Origin: Pseudomonadota bacterium
GTDB taxonomy: Bacteria > Desulfobacterota > Binatia > Binatales > Binataceae
Direction of reading: 5' to 3'
Assembly: GCA_021323675.1 (NCBI GenBank)
Contig: JAJPKP010000047.1
Span: forward strand, 1-64,000
DNA: 64,000 bases
Below, piece after piece: positions 35,878 to 45,474 of this stretch. The position numbers and the translations under genes are program-made. The notes under the pieces were generated by a model. The model saw only the letters and a program-made list of their open reading frames with translations, had not been told where the DNA came from and ran no database searches. How positions within the stretch are numbered: position 1 is the stretch's first letter; each line of letters opens with the position of its first letter.

Positions 35878-36333
35878 CTATTTAGGCGGTTCCGATCGGC
35901 GTTGCAACCATGCGTCGACGGACCATGGCCCGCCGCCCGTGCCGATCAGAAAAAGCAGGCACATCGTCATCGCGAAGTCGGTCCTCGCGTCGCTTACCAT
36001 GAACCAGAAGCCCTGATCGGCGCGAAACAGCTCCGGGATCTTGGTCGTCGCGATTGCCGTCAAAATCACGATCAACAGCGGAAGGCTCGCGATCCTGGTG
36101 AGCAACCCCGCAAGCACCAGCAATCCGCATACGATTTCGAAAGCTCCCACGAAGGGAGCGGTGAAACCGGGCATCGGAAGGCCGATGCGCGCAAAGCGCA
36201 GCACGCCCATGTGGGGGTCGATGTATTTCAGAATGCCCTGGGTGAAAAAAATCAGGCCGACAGCGAGGCGGATAAAAATGATCGCGCGTCCGCTCGGAAT
36301 CGCAAACGAAGATCCGCCGCCGGTTCGCATCAT
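35878..36333 (-). CDS. DoxX-family membrane protein
   Basis: This DoxX-type protein of about 151 residues has four membrane helices. It contains FIRLAVGLIFFTQGILKYIDPHMG and FTAPFVGAFEIVCGLLVLAGL, both usual DoxX helices. The function of the family is poorly defined (respiration, redox or stress roles). A start at the ATG 36333 (or 36330) is preferred, because an upstream in-frame ATG at 36474 falls inside the MFS gene. It lies 4 bp after that gene, so the two are cotranscribed. Confidence 0.86.
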   Translation of the reverse strand: MMRTGGGSSFAIPSGRAIIFIRLAVGLIFFTQGILKYIDPHMGVLRFARIGLPMPGFTAPFVGAFEIVCGLLVLAGLLTRIASLPLLIVILTAIATTKIPELFRADQGFWFMVSDARTDFAMTMCLLFLIGTGGGPWSVDAWLQRRSEPPK

Positions 36334-36337
36334 CCGA

Positions 36338-37531
36338 TCAGGCGGGCTTTGCGTGATTGCTGCCCGCCATCCTCTCGCTGGTCCAGAATACCGCCATCGC
36401 CGCGGCTTGAAGGCCGACCGAAAGGGCGACCAGTCCCCACACGAAGTGATCGTACAGGACGCCGAGCGCCGCACTCCCCGCCATCCAGGCGACTCCGTAG
36501 AACAGATCGAAAACGCCGTACGCGGTAGATCGATTCTGCTCCGGCGTCACATTCGCTACCAGAGCCACCAGGAGAGAGTCCTGGATCGCAGTCGCGATTC
36601 CCCAGATAGCAACGCCGAAGCCCACGGCCAGTCCCGAGCCAAGAAACACCATCGGAGTTGCGGCGGCTCCCACCGCGATCGCAATCGCGATCGCGACCAT
36701 TCCCATCCGATCGAGCACGAAGCCCAGGGCCGGAGCGCTTAACGCCGCTAACACCATAGCGATAGCGTACAGCACCGAAATCATCGCGGGCGACGCGATC
36801 CCCGTCTGCCCCAGATGGTAGGCGATCAGCGCGAAGTCAGCGTAACCCGCGGCAAACAAGGCCCCTCCGATCGCGTAGATCCAGAACAGCCGCGGAAACC
36901 GGATCGGCGATCGGGATGCTCTCAGCACTGGACGAACGGTCGCGCCCCGCGACGCCGCGCCGGCCGCGGCCAGGCATACGAAAGCGGCCACTGCCGGAAT
37001 CAGGAGAATTCCAAAGCCCGCGCGAAAGCTCCCGCGGCGGACGAGAACCATCGCGACGATCAGCGGTCCCATCGCGCCTCCAATCGAATCGAGCGCGTGA
37101 TTTATTCCGAAGACCTTTCCGCTTCCCAGCTCTCCGCCCGCGCGCGATAGCAGCGACGACATCGCCGGACGCCTGATGCCGCGGCCGAGACGCTCGCCGA
37201 TCATCAACCCCGCGGCGGCCGGCCACGCGCGCGCAAGCGCCAGCGCCGGAACGCATAGGAGATTGATAGCGTAGCCGGCCCAGATTTCCATCCAATATTG
37301 TCCGGTGCGATCCGCGATCACGCCGGAAAGGATGCGCACGACGTACCCGGCCAGCTCGCCTCCTCCCGCAACGATGCCGACAATCGTGCCGCTCGCGCCA
37401 AGGTGCCCAAGGAAATCGCCGGTCACTCCGCGCGCGCCTTCATAGGTCATATCCGCGAAGAAATTGGTGATGGCGACGACCAGAACGAAGCGCCATACCG
37501 ACCGCCGCGGAGAGACCTCGGTGCTCGCCAT
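36338..37531 (-). CDS. Major facilitator superfamily (MFS) transporter
   Basis: This 397-residue MFS protein has about 12 hydrophobic helices with the loop GERLGRGIRRPAMSS in place of the usual GxxxDRxGRR motif after helix 4. It probably moves a small solute or drug across the inner membrane. Substrate unknown. It lies 74 bp after RluB on the same strand and directly precedes the DoxX gene. Confidence 0.9.
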   Translation of the reverse strand: MASTEVSPRRSVWRFVLVVAITNFFADMTYEGARGVTGDFLGHLGASGTIVGIVAGGGELAGYVVRILSGVIADRTGQYWMEIWAGYAINLLCVPALALARAWPAAAGLMIGERLGRGIRRPAMSSLLSRAGGELGSGKVFGINHALDSIGGAMGPLIVAMVLVRRGSFRAGFGILLIPAVAAFVCLAAAGAASRGATVRPVLRASRSPIRFPRLFWIYAIGGALFAAGYADFALIAYHLGQTGIASPAMISVLYAIAMVLAALSAPALGFVLDRMGMVAIAIAIAVGAAATPMVFLGSGLAVGFGVAIWGIATAIQDSLLVALVANVTPEQNRSTAYGVFDLFYGVAWMAGSAALGVLYDHFVWGLVALSVGLQAAAMAVFWTSERMAGSNHAKPA

Positions 37532-37605
37532 TACGTTTACTTACGGCGCGTGTCCGAAAGCGGCAACCCGGTTGCGGCGCGCGGGCGCGATGCGGCTTTC
37601 GATAT

Positions 37606-38358
37606 TTATCCGGCCTCGCCCGCCTCATCGATGCGCTTGCGAAAATAGCCGGAGAGCAGCCGCGCGAGGTCGTGGTTCGCCACCTCTTCGACCGCCCCTG
37701 TCTTCAAATCACCGAGCTGAAAGGGACCGTAGGCGATACGGATAAGGCGGGTAACCCTGAGGCCGATATGTTGCAGCAACCGCTTCACTTCCCGGTTCTT
37801 GCCCTCCTCGAGCGCCATCGTGAGCCAACTGTTGCCGCCCTGAACTCGATCCAACGTGCATCGCGCCGGCCGGTAAGCGACGCCATCGACCGTCAGGCCC
37901 CGGCTCAGCTCTTCGAGCGAGCGGCGGTTGACGCGTCCATGCGCGCGGACGCGGTATACGCGCAGAAACTTTTGCGCAGGATGCTCGAGATAGCGGGCGA
38001 GGCCGCCGTCGTTGGTCAGAAGCAGAAGCCCCTCGGTGTTGATGTCGAGGCGGCCCACCGAAATCACTCGCGGCAGCGACTTTGGCAACGCCGAGAAGAC
38101 GGTGGGCCGCCCTTCAGGATCGCGAGCCGTGGTCACCAACCCTGCCGGTTTGTGGTACCGCCAGAGCATCGTACGCTGCGCGCCAGCGACCGGTTTGCCA
38201 TCGACGGTCACCAGGTCCGCCTCGTCCACGAGATGAACCGGATGCCGGATCACGGCGCCGTTGAGCGCGACGCGGCCCGCTTCGATCATCCGCTCGCAAT
38301 CGCGCCGCGAGCCTACACCGGCCCGCGCGAGAACCTTGGCGATGCGCTCCTTGGCCAT
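37606..38358 (-). CDS. rluB: RluB-type ribosomal large-subunit pseudouridine synthase
   Basis: This 250-residue enzyme combines an N-terminal S4 RNA-binding domain (AKVLARAGVGSRRDCERMIEAGRV in pattern, about residues 8-31) with a pseudouridine synthase domain. The catalytic Asp105 sits in GRLDINTEG. The order and length match RluB, which modifies 23S rRNA. The ATG at 38358 gives a normal start. It is divergent from the GFA gene. Confidence 0.93.
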   Translation of the reverse strand: MAKERIAKVLARAGVGSRRDCERMIEAGRVALNGAVIRHPVHLVDEADLVTVDGKPVAGAQRTMLWRYHKPAGLVTTARDPEGRPTVFSALPKSLPRVISVGRLDINTEGLLLLTNDGGLARYLEHPAQKFLRVYRVRAHGRVNRRSLEELSRGLTVDGVAYRPARCTLDRVQGGNSWLTMALEEGKNREVKRLLQHIGLRVTRLIRIAYGPFQLGDLKTGAVEEVANHDLARLLSGYFRKRIDEAGEAG

Positions 38359-38457
38359 CGAGGCGAGATATTACCGGGCGCGGCCCGGCTTTTCCTCATG
38401 CCGCCAAATGTCTATGGTCGATAACGAAGCGTTGTCCGGATAGTTGTCGCAATCGCG

Positions 38458-38913
38458 ATGATGGAAGAGCGGTTCAAAGGCGGATGCGTCTGCGGGGAGA
38501 TTCGGTACGAGATCGATCGGATCTTCGACGTTATCTATTGCCATTGCAACCGATGCCGCCGGGGCACCGGCGCTCCGGTAGTCGTGACCGCGCAGGTAGC
38601 CGGCGATTCGTTCCGCCTGACGAAGGGATCGCCTACCGAGTACAGGACGTCCGCGTCGGGGCGCAGCTTCTTCTGCGGCAAGTGCGGCACGGGCCTGTAC
38701 GGCGAATATTCCAAACAGGGCCATCCGCTCGCCGCCAACGGCCGATATTTCTCGGTTCGAACCGGAACCCTCGACGAGCCGGAGAAAGTGAGCCCGCAGA
38801 TTCATCAGTTCGTCGAAAGCAGGCTCGCATGGTTCGACACAACCGACGCTCTGCCGCGCGTAAAAGGAAACACCCTGCCGCATCCCACCCGCCGCACCCC
38901 CAAAAGTCTCTAG
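38458..38913 (+). CDS. GFA-family (glutathione-dependent formaldehyde-activating-like) zinc protein
   Basis: This 151-residue protein has the GFA zinc sites: CVCGEIRY near residue 10, CHCNRCRR near 28 and FFCGKCGTGL near 72. GFA-domain proteins are often listed as formaldehyde-activating, but most family members have unknown functions. It is followed by tRNA-Ser after 122 bp. No signal peptide or membrane segment is visible. Confidence 0.9.
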   Translation: MMEERFKGGCVCGEIRYEIDRIFDVIYCHCNRCRRGTGAPVVVTAQVAGDSFRLTKGSPTEYRTSASGRSFFCGKCGTGLYGEYSKQGHPLAANGRYFSVRTGTLDEPEKVSPQIHQFVESRLAWFDTTDALPRVKGNTLPHPTRRTPKSL

Positions 38914-39035
38914 CGACACCCAGCCCGAAATTCCGCCTGTTCCGCCGTGCGGCTTCACTCGCGGGTGCGCGATGTTTTTCTCCGTGTCGGCGAAACTGAT
39001 ATGTTGGAGCGCTGCGATCGTTCGCAATCCTCAGC

Positions 39036-39127
<92 letters not shown>

Positions 39128-39221
39128 AAGTAAACGCCGGTCCGTCCTGCCACAATTGAACACAATACGGTTCTCGCGGCAGGTCGGAGCTACCGGCTGG
39201 CCAGGGTTGAACTCGAGAAAA

Positions 39222-42200
39222 TCAGGCGGGCTTCGCGGAATCCTGTTGTGCTGGAGGTTTCGCTCCCTTGATGTCGCGATGCTTTTCTGCGCCGATGTCG
39301 CGCATCGTGATCGACATCCCCAGGACCTCGCCCGTCGGACTGAGCATCGGTGATGTGGTCACCGCGACGTTTAGCGGCTTGCCGTCCTTGCGCAGGCGGA
39401 CGGTTTCGAATTGCTCGGCTTTGCGCGTTTTACAGATGCGTTGAGCGCGATCGAGGAGTTCGCCGCGCCGATCGAGCGGCACCAGCAGCGCGGCGCTGTG
39501 TCCGATGATCTCATTGGCGCGATAACCGAACAGCGCCTCGGCCGCGGGGTTCCAGCTTGTTACGATCATGTCTCTCGTTTCGCTGTAGATCGCTTCGGCG
39601 GATGCGCCGACGATGGAGGCGAGCAGCGCGCTGGCTTCCTGCGCGCGCTTGCTCTCGCTCGCATCGCGCATCGCGATCGCGATTCGGTCGGGCGGATGGT
39701 TGGGCTCCCCGAATGCGGAAGCGTTGAGCGAAACCGGGATCGTCCGCGCGTCGCGAGTCAGCAGCGAAAGCTGGATGTCGTGCGCCGGTCCCTCCCGCAG
39801 CACTTTTTCCAGCACCGATTGCGTGCCCAGTGGATCACTGAAGAGCGATTCGACCTTTACTCCGAGCAATTCTTCGCGCGTGTAGCCGGTAAGCGCGAGT
39901 GCGCGCTCGTTCACGTCAGTCAGCTTGAGAGAGCCGTCGCTTACCAGCATCGCGTCCGGCGAAGATTGAACCAGGTTGCGGCTGTATTCGCGCTCCGTGC
40001 GCAAGGTCCGCTCGATTGCCCGTTGCTCGGTCACGTCGCGCGCGACGCCGAAAATACCGGAGACCTGGCCCGCCTTGTAAAAGAGCGACGCGTTGAAGGA
40101 GATGGGAACTTCGCGGCCACTGGCGGTTTTCACCACCAGTTCGATATTGGAAACAAAGCCTTCGCTGAAGGCCTTCTTGACCGCGTCACGCGCGACTGAC
40201 GGGTCGGTGAAATAGCTCTCAAACGGGCTGCCCAGGAGAATGTTCCGCGGAACCTGGGTGAGGTTGGAAAGCTGCATGTTGCTGTCGGTGATCCGCATTT
40301 CCTGGTCAACCGTGACCATCGCGTCAATCGACGACTCGATAAGCCCGCGCGTGTATTCGTGCGCGTCGCGCAGCTCCGTTTCGATTTGCTTGAGCGCGTT
40401 GATATCGCGGCCGATTCCCGCGGTGCTCACGATCTTTCCGGAGGAATCGCGAATCGGAAAGACGTTCACCTGCGAAACGTACGATTCGCCGGTTTTCCTT
40501 TTGGCGCGCAACTCGAAGCAGGCCGACTCGCCGGTATCCATGACCCGGCGATGGCCCTGGACCGCGCGTTCCACTTCCTCGAGAGGAAGAATCAGATCGA
40601 GACCGCGTCCAATTGCCTGCTCGGCGGTGAATCCAAAAGTTTCTTCGGCAGCCCGGTTCCAGCTCGCGATTTTGGAATCGGCGGAGAGGCCGATTATCGC
40701 GTCCTGTGTCGCGTTGACAATCGTCGCCAGTTCTCTCTGATGCCGCTCCGCGCGCTTGGCCTCTGTTATATCGCGGACGATGGTGGAGGCGCCGAGCAGT
40801 TTTCCGCTTGAATCATAGATTCCAGACACCCAGACCGAAACGTCAACCGTTCCCCCGCCCTTTCTAAGCGCCGCGACCTCCGAGTGGCGCACGGCCAGTG
40901 GGCGTCCGGCCGATGCGGCGGCGAACTCGCGCTTGACACCGGCGACCGCAAGGTCGCGACGGTCCGGAGGAACGACGAGATTCGCGATATTCTGGCCGAT
41001 CGCTTCCTTCGCGCTGTAGCCAAACAACTTTTCCGCGGCTGCGTTCCAGCTTGTAATCCGCGCGTCAAGATCGACGCTGATGATACCGTCTTCGGACGAC
41101 TTCACGAGCGCGGCGAGCAGCCCCTGTTCCCGCTCCTGACGGCGTCGCTCCGTGATGTCGCGGATAACGTTCGACATCCCAAGCAGCTCGCCCGAGCTGT
41201 CGTAGATGCCCGAGGCGACGATCGACACGTCAATGATGCTGCCGTCCTTTCTTGCGACCTGCTGCTCGAGGCGATGAACGAAATTGGGGTCAGCGGCAAG
41301 CTTTTCCATGTCCTGCCGAATCCCCAGTTCTGCGAGCGGACGTAGCTCAGGCGACGCGTACAGTTCAGCCGCGTTCCTACCCATCGCTTCCTCGGCGGTG
41401 AAGCCAAGCAGCCTCTCAGAGCCGCGGTTCCAGGTCATGATCTTGAGATCGGGAGAAACGCTATTGATCGCGTCGTCCGACGAATTGACCAGTGCGGAGA
41501 GCAGCCTTTGTTCCCGCTCGGCGTTTCTGCGATCGCTCATGTCGCGCAGGATGTTGCTCATGCCGATCACTTTGCCGGCCGCATCGGAGATTCCCGAGGC
41601 GACCAGCCACGCATCGACCCTGCTGCCATCCTTTCTCTGCAGGGGGAATTCTCCGCGGCGCACGAATCTGGGGTTTGTTTCGAGGGTCTTGAGGTCGTTG
41701 CGAATCTCGCCCTCCACGAAGTCGCGTGCTTCCGGAGGGACATAAAGATCCACAACGCGGTGTCCGATCGCCTCCGCGGCGCTGAATCCGAGCATCCGTT
41801 CCGCCCCCGAATTCCAGCTCATCACCCGCGCGTCCGTCGAAATGCTCAAAATTGCGTCTTCCGTGGATTCGACGATCGCGGCCAGCAGCGCCTGATTGCG
41901 CTCGGCGGCCGCTTCCTCGGTGATGTCTCTCGCAAAGCCGAGGATCTGTTCGATTTCCCCGCTTTCGGTGACGAGGGGTATGGCGACTATGTCGAGAAGC
42001 CGCCGCCGTCCTTTCAGTGTCTTGAAGCCCCACTTGGAGAGGGTGACTGGTTGCCCGGCTTGAACCTTGGTCACCGCCGCGGCAGTGTCATCCGGAGACC
42101 ACTGTGGCGGTTCGCCTACGGCATAAATGTTTCGGCCGAGAACTTCTTCTTCGCGGTCGGCCTCGAAGAGCGCCAACGCGGCGGCGTTTATTCTTGTAAC

Positions 42201-42365
42201 GGTCCCATCGGCGGCGAACGTGAGGGTGGGGTACGGCACGCGTTCGATACTGAACAGGTGCGGACCGTTTGATGAGGGCTGCTTCTGAGCGGCCGATGCG
42301 CCTGATGATGACGGCGACCCGCGGCCGCTAGCCGTCGTATCCGTCCTCGAGACACTCGATTTCAT
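39222..42365 (-). CDS. Eight-PAS-domain sensor protein without a recognisable output domain
   Basis: This 1047-residue protein is built almost entirely of tandem PAS domains with PAC ends. By repeated signatures (SSEDGIISVD, WNxGxExLxGF, GIYDSSGxLLGxxxIVRDIT) I count eight, at approximate residues 40-155, 158-282, 287-412, 414-540, 540-662, 665-785, 788-905 and 908-1030. No HATPase, GGDEF, EAL, HTH or methyl-accepting domain follows. No signal peptide or membrane segment is evident, so it is probably cytoplasmic. It may be a scaffold or act through a partner. A 17-bp palindrome lies upstream. Confidence 0.88.
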   Translation of the reverse strand: MKSSVSRTDTTASGRGSPSSSGASAAQKQPSSNGPHLFSIERVPYPTLTFAADGTVTRINAAALALFEADREEEVLGRNIYAVGEPPQWSPDDTAAAVTKVQAGQPVTLSKWGFKTLKGRRRLLDIVAIPLVTESGEIEQILGFARDITEEAAAERNQALLAAIVESTEDAILSISTDARVMSWNSGAERMLGFSAAEAIGHRVVDLYVPPEARDFVEGEIRNDLKTLETNPRFVRRGEFPLQRKDGSRVDAWLVASGISDAAGKVIGMSNILRDMSDRRNAEREQRLLSALVNSSDDAINSVSPDLKIMTWNRGSERLLGFTAEEAMGRNAAELYASPELRPLAELGIRQDMEKLAADPNFVHRLEQQVARKDGSIIDVSIVASGIYDSSGELLGMSNVIRDITERRRQEREQGLLAALVKSSEDGIISVDLDARITSWNAAAEKLFGYSAKEAIGQNIANLVVPPDRRDLAVAGVKREFAAASAGRPLAVRHSEVAALRKGGGTVDVSVWVSGIYDSSGKLLGASTIVRDITEAKRAERHQRELATIVNATQDAIIGLSADSKIASWNRAAEETFGFTAEQAIGRGLDLILPLEEVERAVQGHRRVMDTGESACFELRAKRKTGESYVSQVNVFPIRDSSGKIVSTAGIGRDINALKQIETELRDAHEYTRGLIESSIDAMVTVDQEMRITDSNMQLSNLTQVPRNILLGSPFESYFTDPSVARDAVKKAFSEGFVSNIELVVKTASGREVPISFNASLFYKAGQVSGIFGVARDVTEQRAIERTLRTEREYSRNLVQSSPDAMLVSDGSLKLTDVNERALALTGYTREELLGVKVESLFSDPLGTQSVLEKVLREGPAHDIQLSLLTRDARTIPVSLNASAFGEPNHPPDRIAIAMRDASESKRAQEASALLASIVGASAEAIYSETRDMIVTSWNPAAEALFGYRANEIIGHSAALLVPLDRRGELLDRAQRICKTRKAEQFETVRLRKDGKPLNVAVTTSPMLSPTGEVLGMSITMRDIGAEKHRDIKGAKPPAQQDSAKPA

Positions 42366-42735
42366 GCGAGTTCTCTGCGGTCCTCGGCCATAATGCGCAC
42401 ATACACAGTTGAGCTCACAGCGCCCCCTCTTTGGGGAGCAATTTTCGGACCATTTTGCCCGGACGTTTCAAACGTCCACGCTCATTGCGGGGTCTGCATC
42501 ATCTGCGCTTAACTCCGAATCCTGTTGGAATAATCCGACACGCGAAATCGCGCTGTTGCTCTGGCGGACGGCGAAGGTTTCTGAAAACCGTTGCGGGATG
42601 GCCCAAATCGGGACATTCGCTTGACGCCGATAGAAGCACCCGGCGGCGAACCGCACGCTTGGAGCGCCAGTTCCCGCGGCCCCTGTTTTGCTTACCCTGC
42701 TGAACCCCAAGCCACGCTTCTGGAGCCAACGGGAA
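42366..42735. other. 370-bp intergenic region upstream of the PAS gene and orphan ORF
   Basis: This is a divergent gap between the PAS-protein start (42365, minus) and the next plus-strand gene (42736). It contains a perfect palindrome (42461-42477) and no RNA gene that I recognise. Short open frames in it have no supporting features. It is the likely promoter region for both genes. Confidence 0.6.
42461..42477. promoter_or_regulatory. Perfect 17-bp palindrome, candidate operator
   Basis: GGACGTTTCAAACGTCC consists of two 8-bp perfect arms around a single C. It is 96 bp upstream of the PAS-protein start. Such a symmetric site fits a dimeric regulator. No regulator gene is adjacent to suggest its binder. 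Confidence 0.45.
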
Positions 42736-43128
42736 ATGTACAGCTTCGCCAACGACGGCAGGGAAGAATTCAGCTACGCCATTCTACCCTCGCAATTCAA
42801 CGACCTGGTCAGGCGGCGCAAGTCGGGATTTGACGGCGAATACCGTCTGATGTGGGCGGTGTTGGAGGACGCCATCCGCGCGTACGTGGTCAATGCGAAG
42901 AGGACGACGCGCAAGCAGCGGATCGATTTCGCCGAAGTCTGCGACTGGTTCTTTCCGCCTACTTCCGCGCCGCAGGGTCTGTTTGGCTTCCACAGCATCT
43001 GCGAGCAACTGGGGATCGACTCGTACCAGCTTGCGCGGGGCCTTTCGAAACTGAAGCTCAAGGATCTGCCGATCCGCCGCTACAATCGCGCGCTTCGAAT
43101 CGCCCGTATCCCGCGTATCGCCGCGTAG
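42736..43128 (+). CDS. Hypothetical protein, unrecognised
   Basis: I do not recognise this 130-residue basic protein. It has FDGEYRLMWAVLEDAIRAYV near the N-terminus, a WFFPPTSAPQGLFGF segment in the middle and an Arg/Lys-rich C-terminus (KLKLKDLPIRRYNRALRIARIP). No cysteines form a metal site and no membrane helix is present. The ATG at 42736 is used; an in-frame TTG/ATG further upstream at 42688 is possible. It is followed by the acyl-CoA synthetase after 182 bp. The frame is well kept and codon use resembles its neighbours, so I think it is real. Confidence 0.6.
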   Translation: MYSFANDGREEFSYAILPSQFNDLVRRRKSGFDGEYRLMWAVLEDAIRAYVVNAKRTTRKQRIDFAEVCDWFFPPTSAPQGLFGFHSICEQLGIDSYQLARGLSKLKLKDLPIRRYNRALRIARIPRIAA

Positions 43129-43310
43129 CCGTCCCGGACGTCCTTGGCCGCCCCCTTCCGGGGCCAGGATGCCGCCGTCGCGAACGCCGAGGCTGCTGCA
43201 TACGTCCGCCTTTTGATGCCCCTCAGGGTTGCCATCGACTTTTTGCCCGAAGCTGTGGCACACAGACTAGGGGGTGGATTCAACCACTTTTCATTCTGGG
43301 GAGTGTTCAG

Positions 43311-44966
43311 ATGATCGGGCTTAAGGAACAGACGGTTCGCGGGGCGAAAACCTTCGCGGAACTTCGCGCGAAGCACAAATGGAATATCCCGAGCGATTAC
43401 AACGTGGCGATCGATTGCCTCGACCGCCACACCGCGCTGCGCGACAAGGTAGCGCTGCTGTACGAGGACGATGAAGGCCACACGGCGCGCTACACCTTCG
43501 CGCAAATGATCGAAGCCTCAAATCGTTTCGCCAACGCCCTGCGCGGCATCGGAATCGGACGCGGCGACGTGGTTGCCGTCCATACTCCCCAGCGTCCCGA
43601 AACCGCAATCGCTCATATGGCGCTTTATCGGCTCGGGGCGATCGCGCTGCCAATCTCGAAGCTGTTCGGGCCCGATGCGATCCAGTACCGCCTCGACAAC
43701 AGCTCCGCCAAGGCGATCCTGATGGAGCCGGAGACGGTCGAGAAAATGGATGCGGTGGACCGCAAGAGCCTGCCGAATTTCAAGCACGTCATCGTGGCCG
43801 GCCGGGGCAGGGGTGGACTCGCCTTCGACGACCTGATGAGCGAGGGCGCGCCTTCATTTGTGATGGACAAGACCAGCGCCGAGGATCCCGTGCTGCTGAT
43901 GTACACCTCGGGCACCACCGGCAATCCCAAAGGCGTGCTGCACGTCGCGCGCTATGTACTGGGGCACAACGGAATCGACTATTCCTACAACTATCTGCGC
44001 GACGGCGATTTATACTACAGCCCGGCTGACTGGGCCTGGGCGGGCGGCCTGCTCGACGGATTGCTCGCGATCTGGCCCTATGGAATTCCGGTCCTCGCCT
44101 ACCGGACGAAGGCGCGCTTCGATCCCGAGGTGACATTCAGGCTGCTCGAAAAGTACGGTGCGTCGGTGGGGTTGTATCCGCCGACAGCGCTGAAGGTGTT
44201 GCGGGAGATCAAGAATCCGCGCGAGAAATTCCGCCAGCTCCGCCTCCGATGCATCGTGAGCGGGGCCGAGCCCGTCAGCCCGCAGCTCGCCAAATGGGTC
44301 GACGAGGAACTCCAGGTCGAGTTCAATCAGGGCTTCGGCCAGACCGAGGCGAACTATTTCATCGGCACCTGCAGCACGGTGGAACAAGCGCGCCTCGAGC
44401 CTCTGGGCAAACCCTATCCCGGCCATGACGTCGCCATCGTCTCGCCGGAAGGACGGGTGCTCAAGACCGGCGAGACCGGCGAGATCGCGATTCGCCGCGA
44501 TTCGCCGGTGGTGATGCGCGAATACTGGAAGAATCCGGCCGCGATGAGCGACAAGTTCAAGGGCGAATGGTGCATGACCGGCGACCTCGGCCATATGGAT
44601 GACGAGGGTTACGTCTATTTCCAGGGCCGCAACGATGACGTGATCAAGAGCTCGGGCTATCGGATCGGACCCTCGGAAATCGAAGCGAAAATCATGGAGC
44701 ACTCCTCGGTCGCATCGTGCGCCGTGATCGGAGTGCCCGATCCCCAGCGCGGACAGGCGATCAAGGCCTTCATCAAACTGCTGCCGGGGTTCTCGCCCTC
44801 CGATCAGTTGATCAAGGAAATTCAGACGCACGTGAAGACGCGGCTCGCCGCGCACGAAGCACCGCGCGAATTCGAGTTTCTGGACGAGTTCCCCTCGACC
44901 GTGACGGGCAAGATCATGCGGCGCGAACTGAGAGCTCGCGAAGAGGCGAAGCGGCGGGCGAGCTGA
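43311..44966 (+). CDS. Acyl-CoA synthetase (AMP-binding enzyme)
   Basis: This 551-residue adenylate-forming ligase has the AMP-binding motif YTSGTTGNPKG near residue 199, a GQTE motif near 345 and GDLGHMDDEGYVYFQGRNDDVIKSSG near 424-450. The C-terminal catalytic Lys lies in TGKIMRRELR. It activates a carboxylic acid to its CoA ester via acyl-AMP; medium-chain or aromatic acids are possible. ATG at 43311 has GGGGAG at 43298-43303 upstream. An open frame extends further upstream but lacks homology. It is followed by an ArsR regulator after 68 bp. Confidence 0.92.
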   Translation: MIGLKEQTVRGAKTFAELRAKHKWNIPSDYNVAIDCLDRHTALRDKVALLYEDDEGHTARYTFAQMIEASNRFANALRGIGIGRGDVVAVHTPQRPETAIAHMALYRLGAIALPISKLFGPDAIQYRLDNSSAKAILMEPETVEKMDAVDRKSLPNFKHVIVAGRGRGGLAFDDLMSEGAPSFVMDKTSAEDPVLLMYTSGTTGNPKGVLHVARYVLGHNGIDYSYNYLRDGDLYYSPADWAWAGGLLDGLLAIWPYGIPVLAYRTKARFDPEVTFRLLEKYGASVGLYPPTALKVLREIKNPREKFRQLRLRCIVSGAEPVSPQLAKWVDEELQVEFNQGFGQTEANYFIGTCSTVEQARLEPLGKPYPGHDVAIVSPEGRVLKTGETGEIAIRRDSPVVMREYWKNPAAMSDKFKGEWCMTGDLGHMDDEGYVYFQGRNDDVIKSSGYRIGPSEIEAKIMEHSSVASCAVIGVPDPQRGQAIKAFIKLLPGFSPSDQLIKEIQTHVKTRLAAHEAPREFEFLDEFPSTVTGKIMRRELRAREEAKRRAS

Positions 44967-45034
44967 GCATGGCTCGGCGGAAGCGGGCGCGGAGGGACTT
45001 GACAATCGCGTAACTAAAGGGTGACGTATTATCC

Positions 45035-45358
45035 GTGAAGATTGATAACACCATCGCCGCGCTGGCCGACCCGACCCGCCGCGAATTGCTGCGCCGCCTC
45101 GCTTCCAACCCCTGTCGGGCCACGGCCCTGGCCAGGGGATTCGCGATAAGCCGTCCCGCCGTCGTCAAACATACGCGAGTGCTGAAAAAAGCCGGTCTCA
45201 TCAGGTCCAGAAAAAACGGTCGCGAACAGATATACGAACTTGCTCCGTCCGGCCAGGACGCGATTCGAGCCCTGATCGCCGAGCTCGAGCAAGTGAGCAG
45301 GTTCTGGGACGGCGCGCTGGATGCCTTCAAGCGATACGCGGAAGCGCACGCACGATAA
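45035..45358 (+). CDS. ArsR/SmtB-family transcriptional regulator
   Basis: This 107-residue winged-helix regulator has IAALADPTRRELLRRLASNPC and SRPAVVKHTRVLKKAGLI, the recognition helix region. Only one Cys is present and the classical metal ligands are absent, as in SdpR-like members, so metal sensing is unlikely. Translation begins at GTG (45035), inside GTGACGTATTATCCGTG with weak ribosome-binding sequence. It may control the neighbouring acyl-CoA synthetase or monooxygenase. Confidence 0.87.
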   Translation: MKIDNTIAALADPTRRELLRRLASNPCRATALARGFAISRPAVVKHTRVLKKAGLIRSRKNGREQIYELAPSGQDAIRALIAELEQVSRFWDGALDAFKRYAEAHAR

Positions 45359-45474
45359 GCCTCAAACTCTTCGCACGCACAGCGGCGCGCGATTCCGATC
45401 CGCCGCCAAGTGGAATACTCTCCGGACGGCGCGCCGGGCCGCATCCGCGGCAAACGATCGCGCCGGAGGACGCG

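Noticed and set aside
39128..39221. tRNA-Ser flank considered as an integration site
   Set aside because: No integrase gene or direct repeat of the tRNA 3' end was seen nearby.
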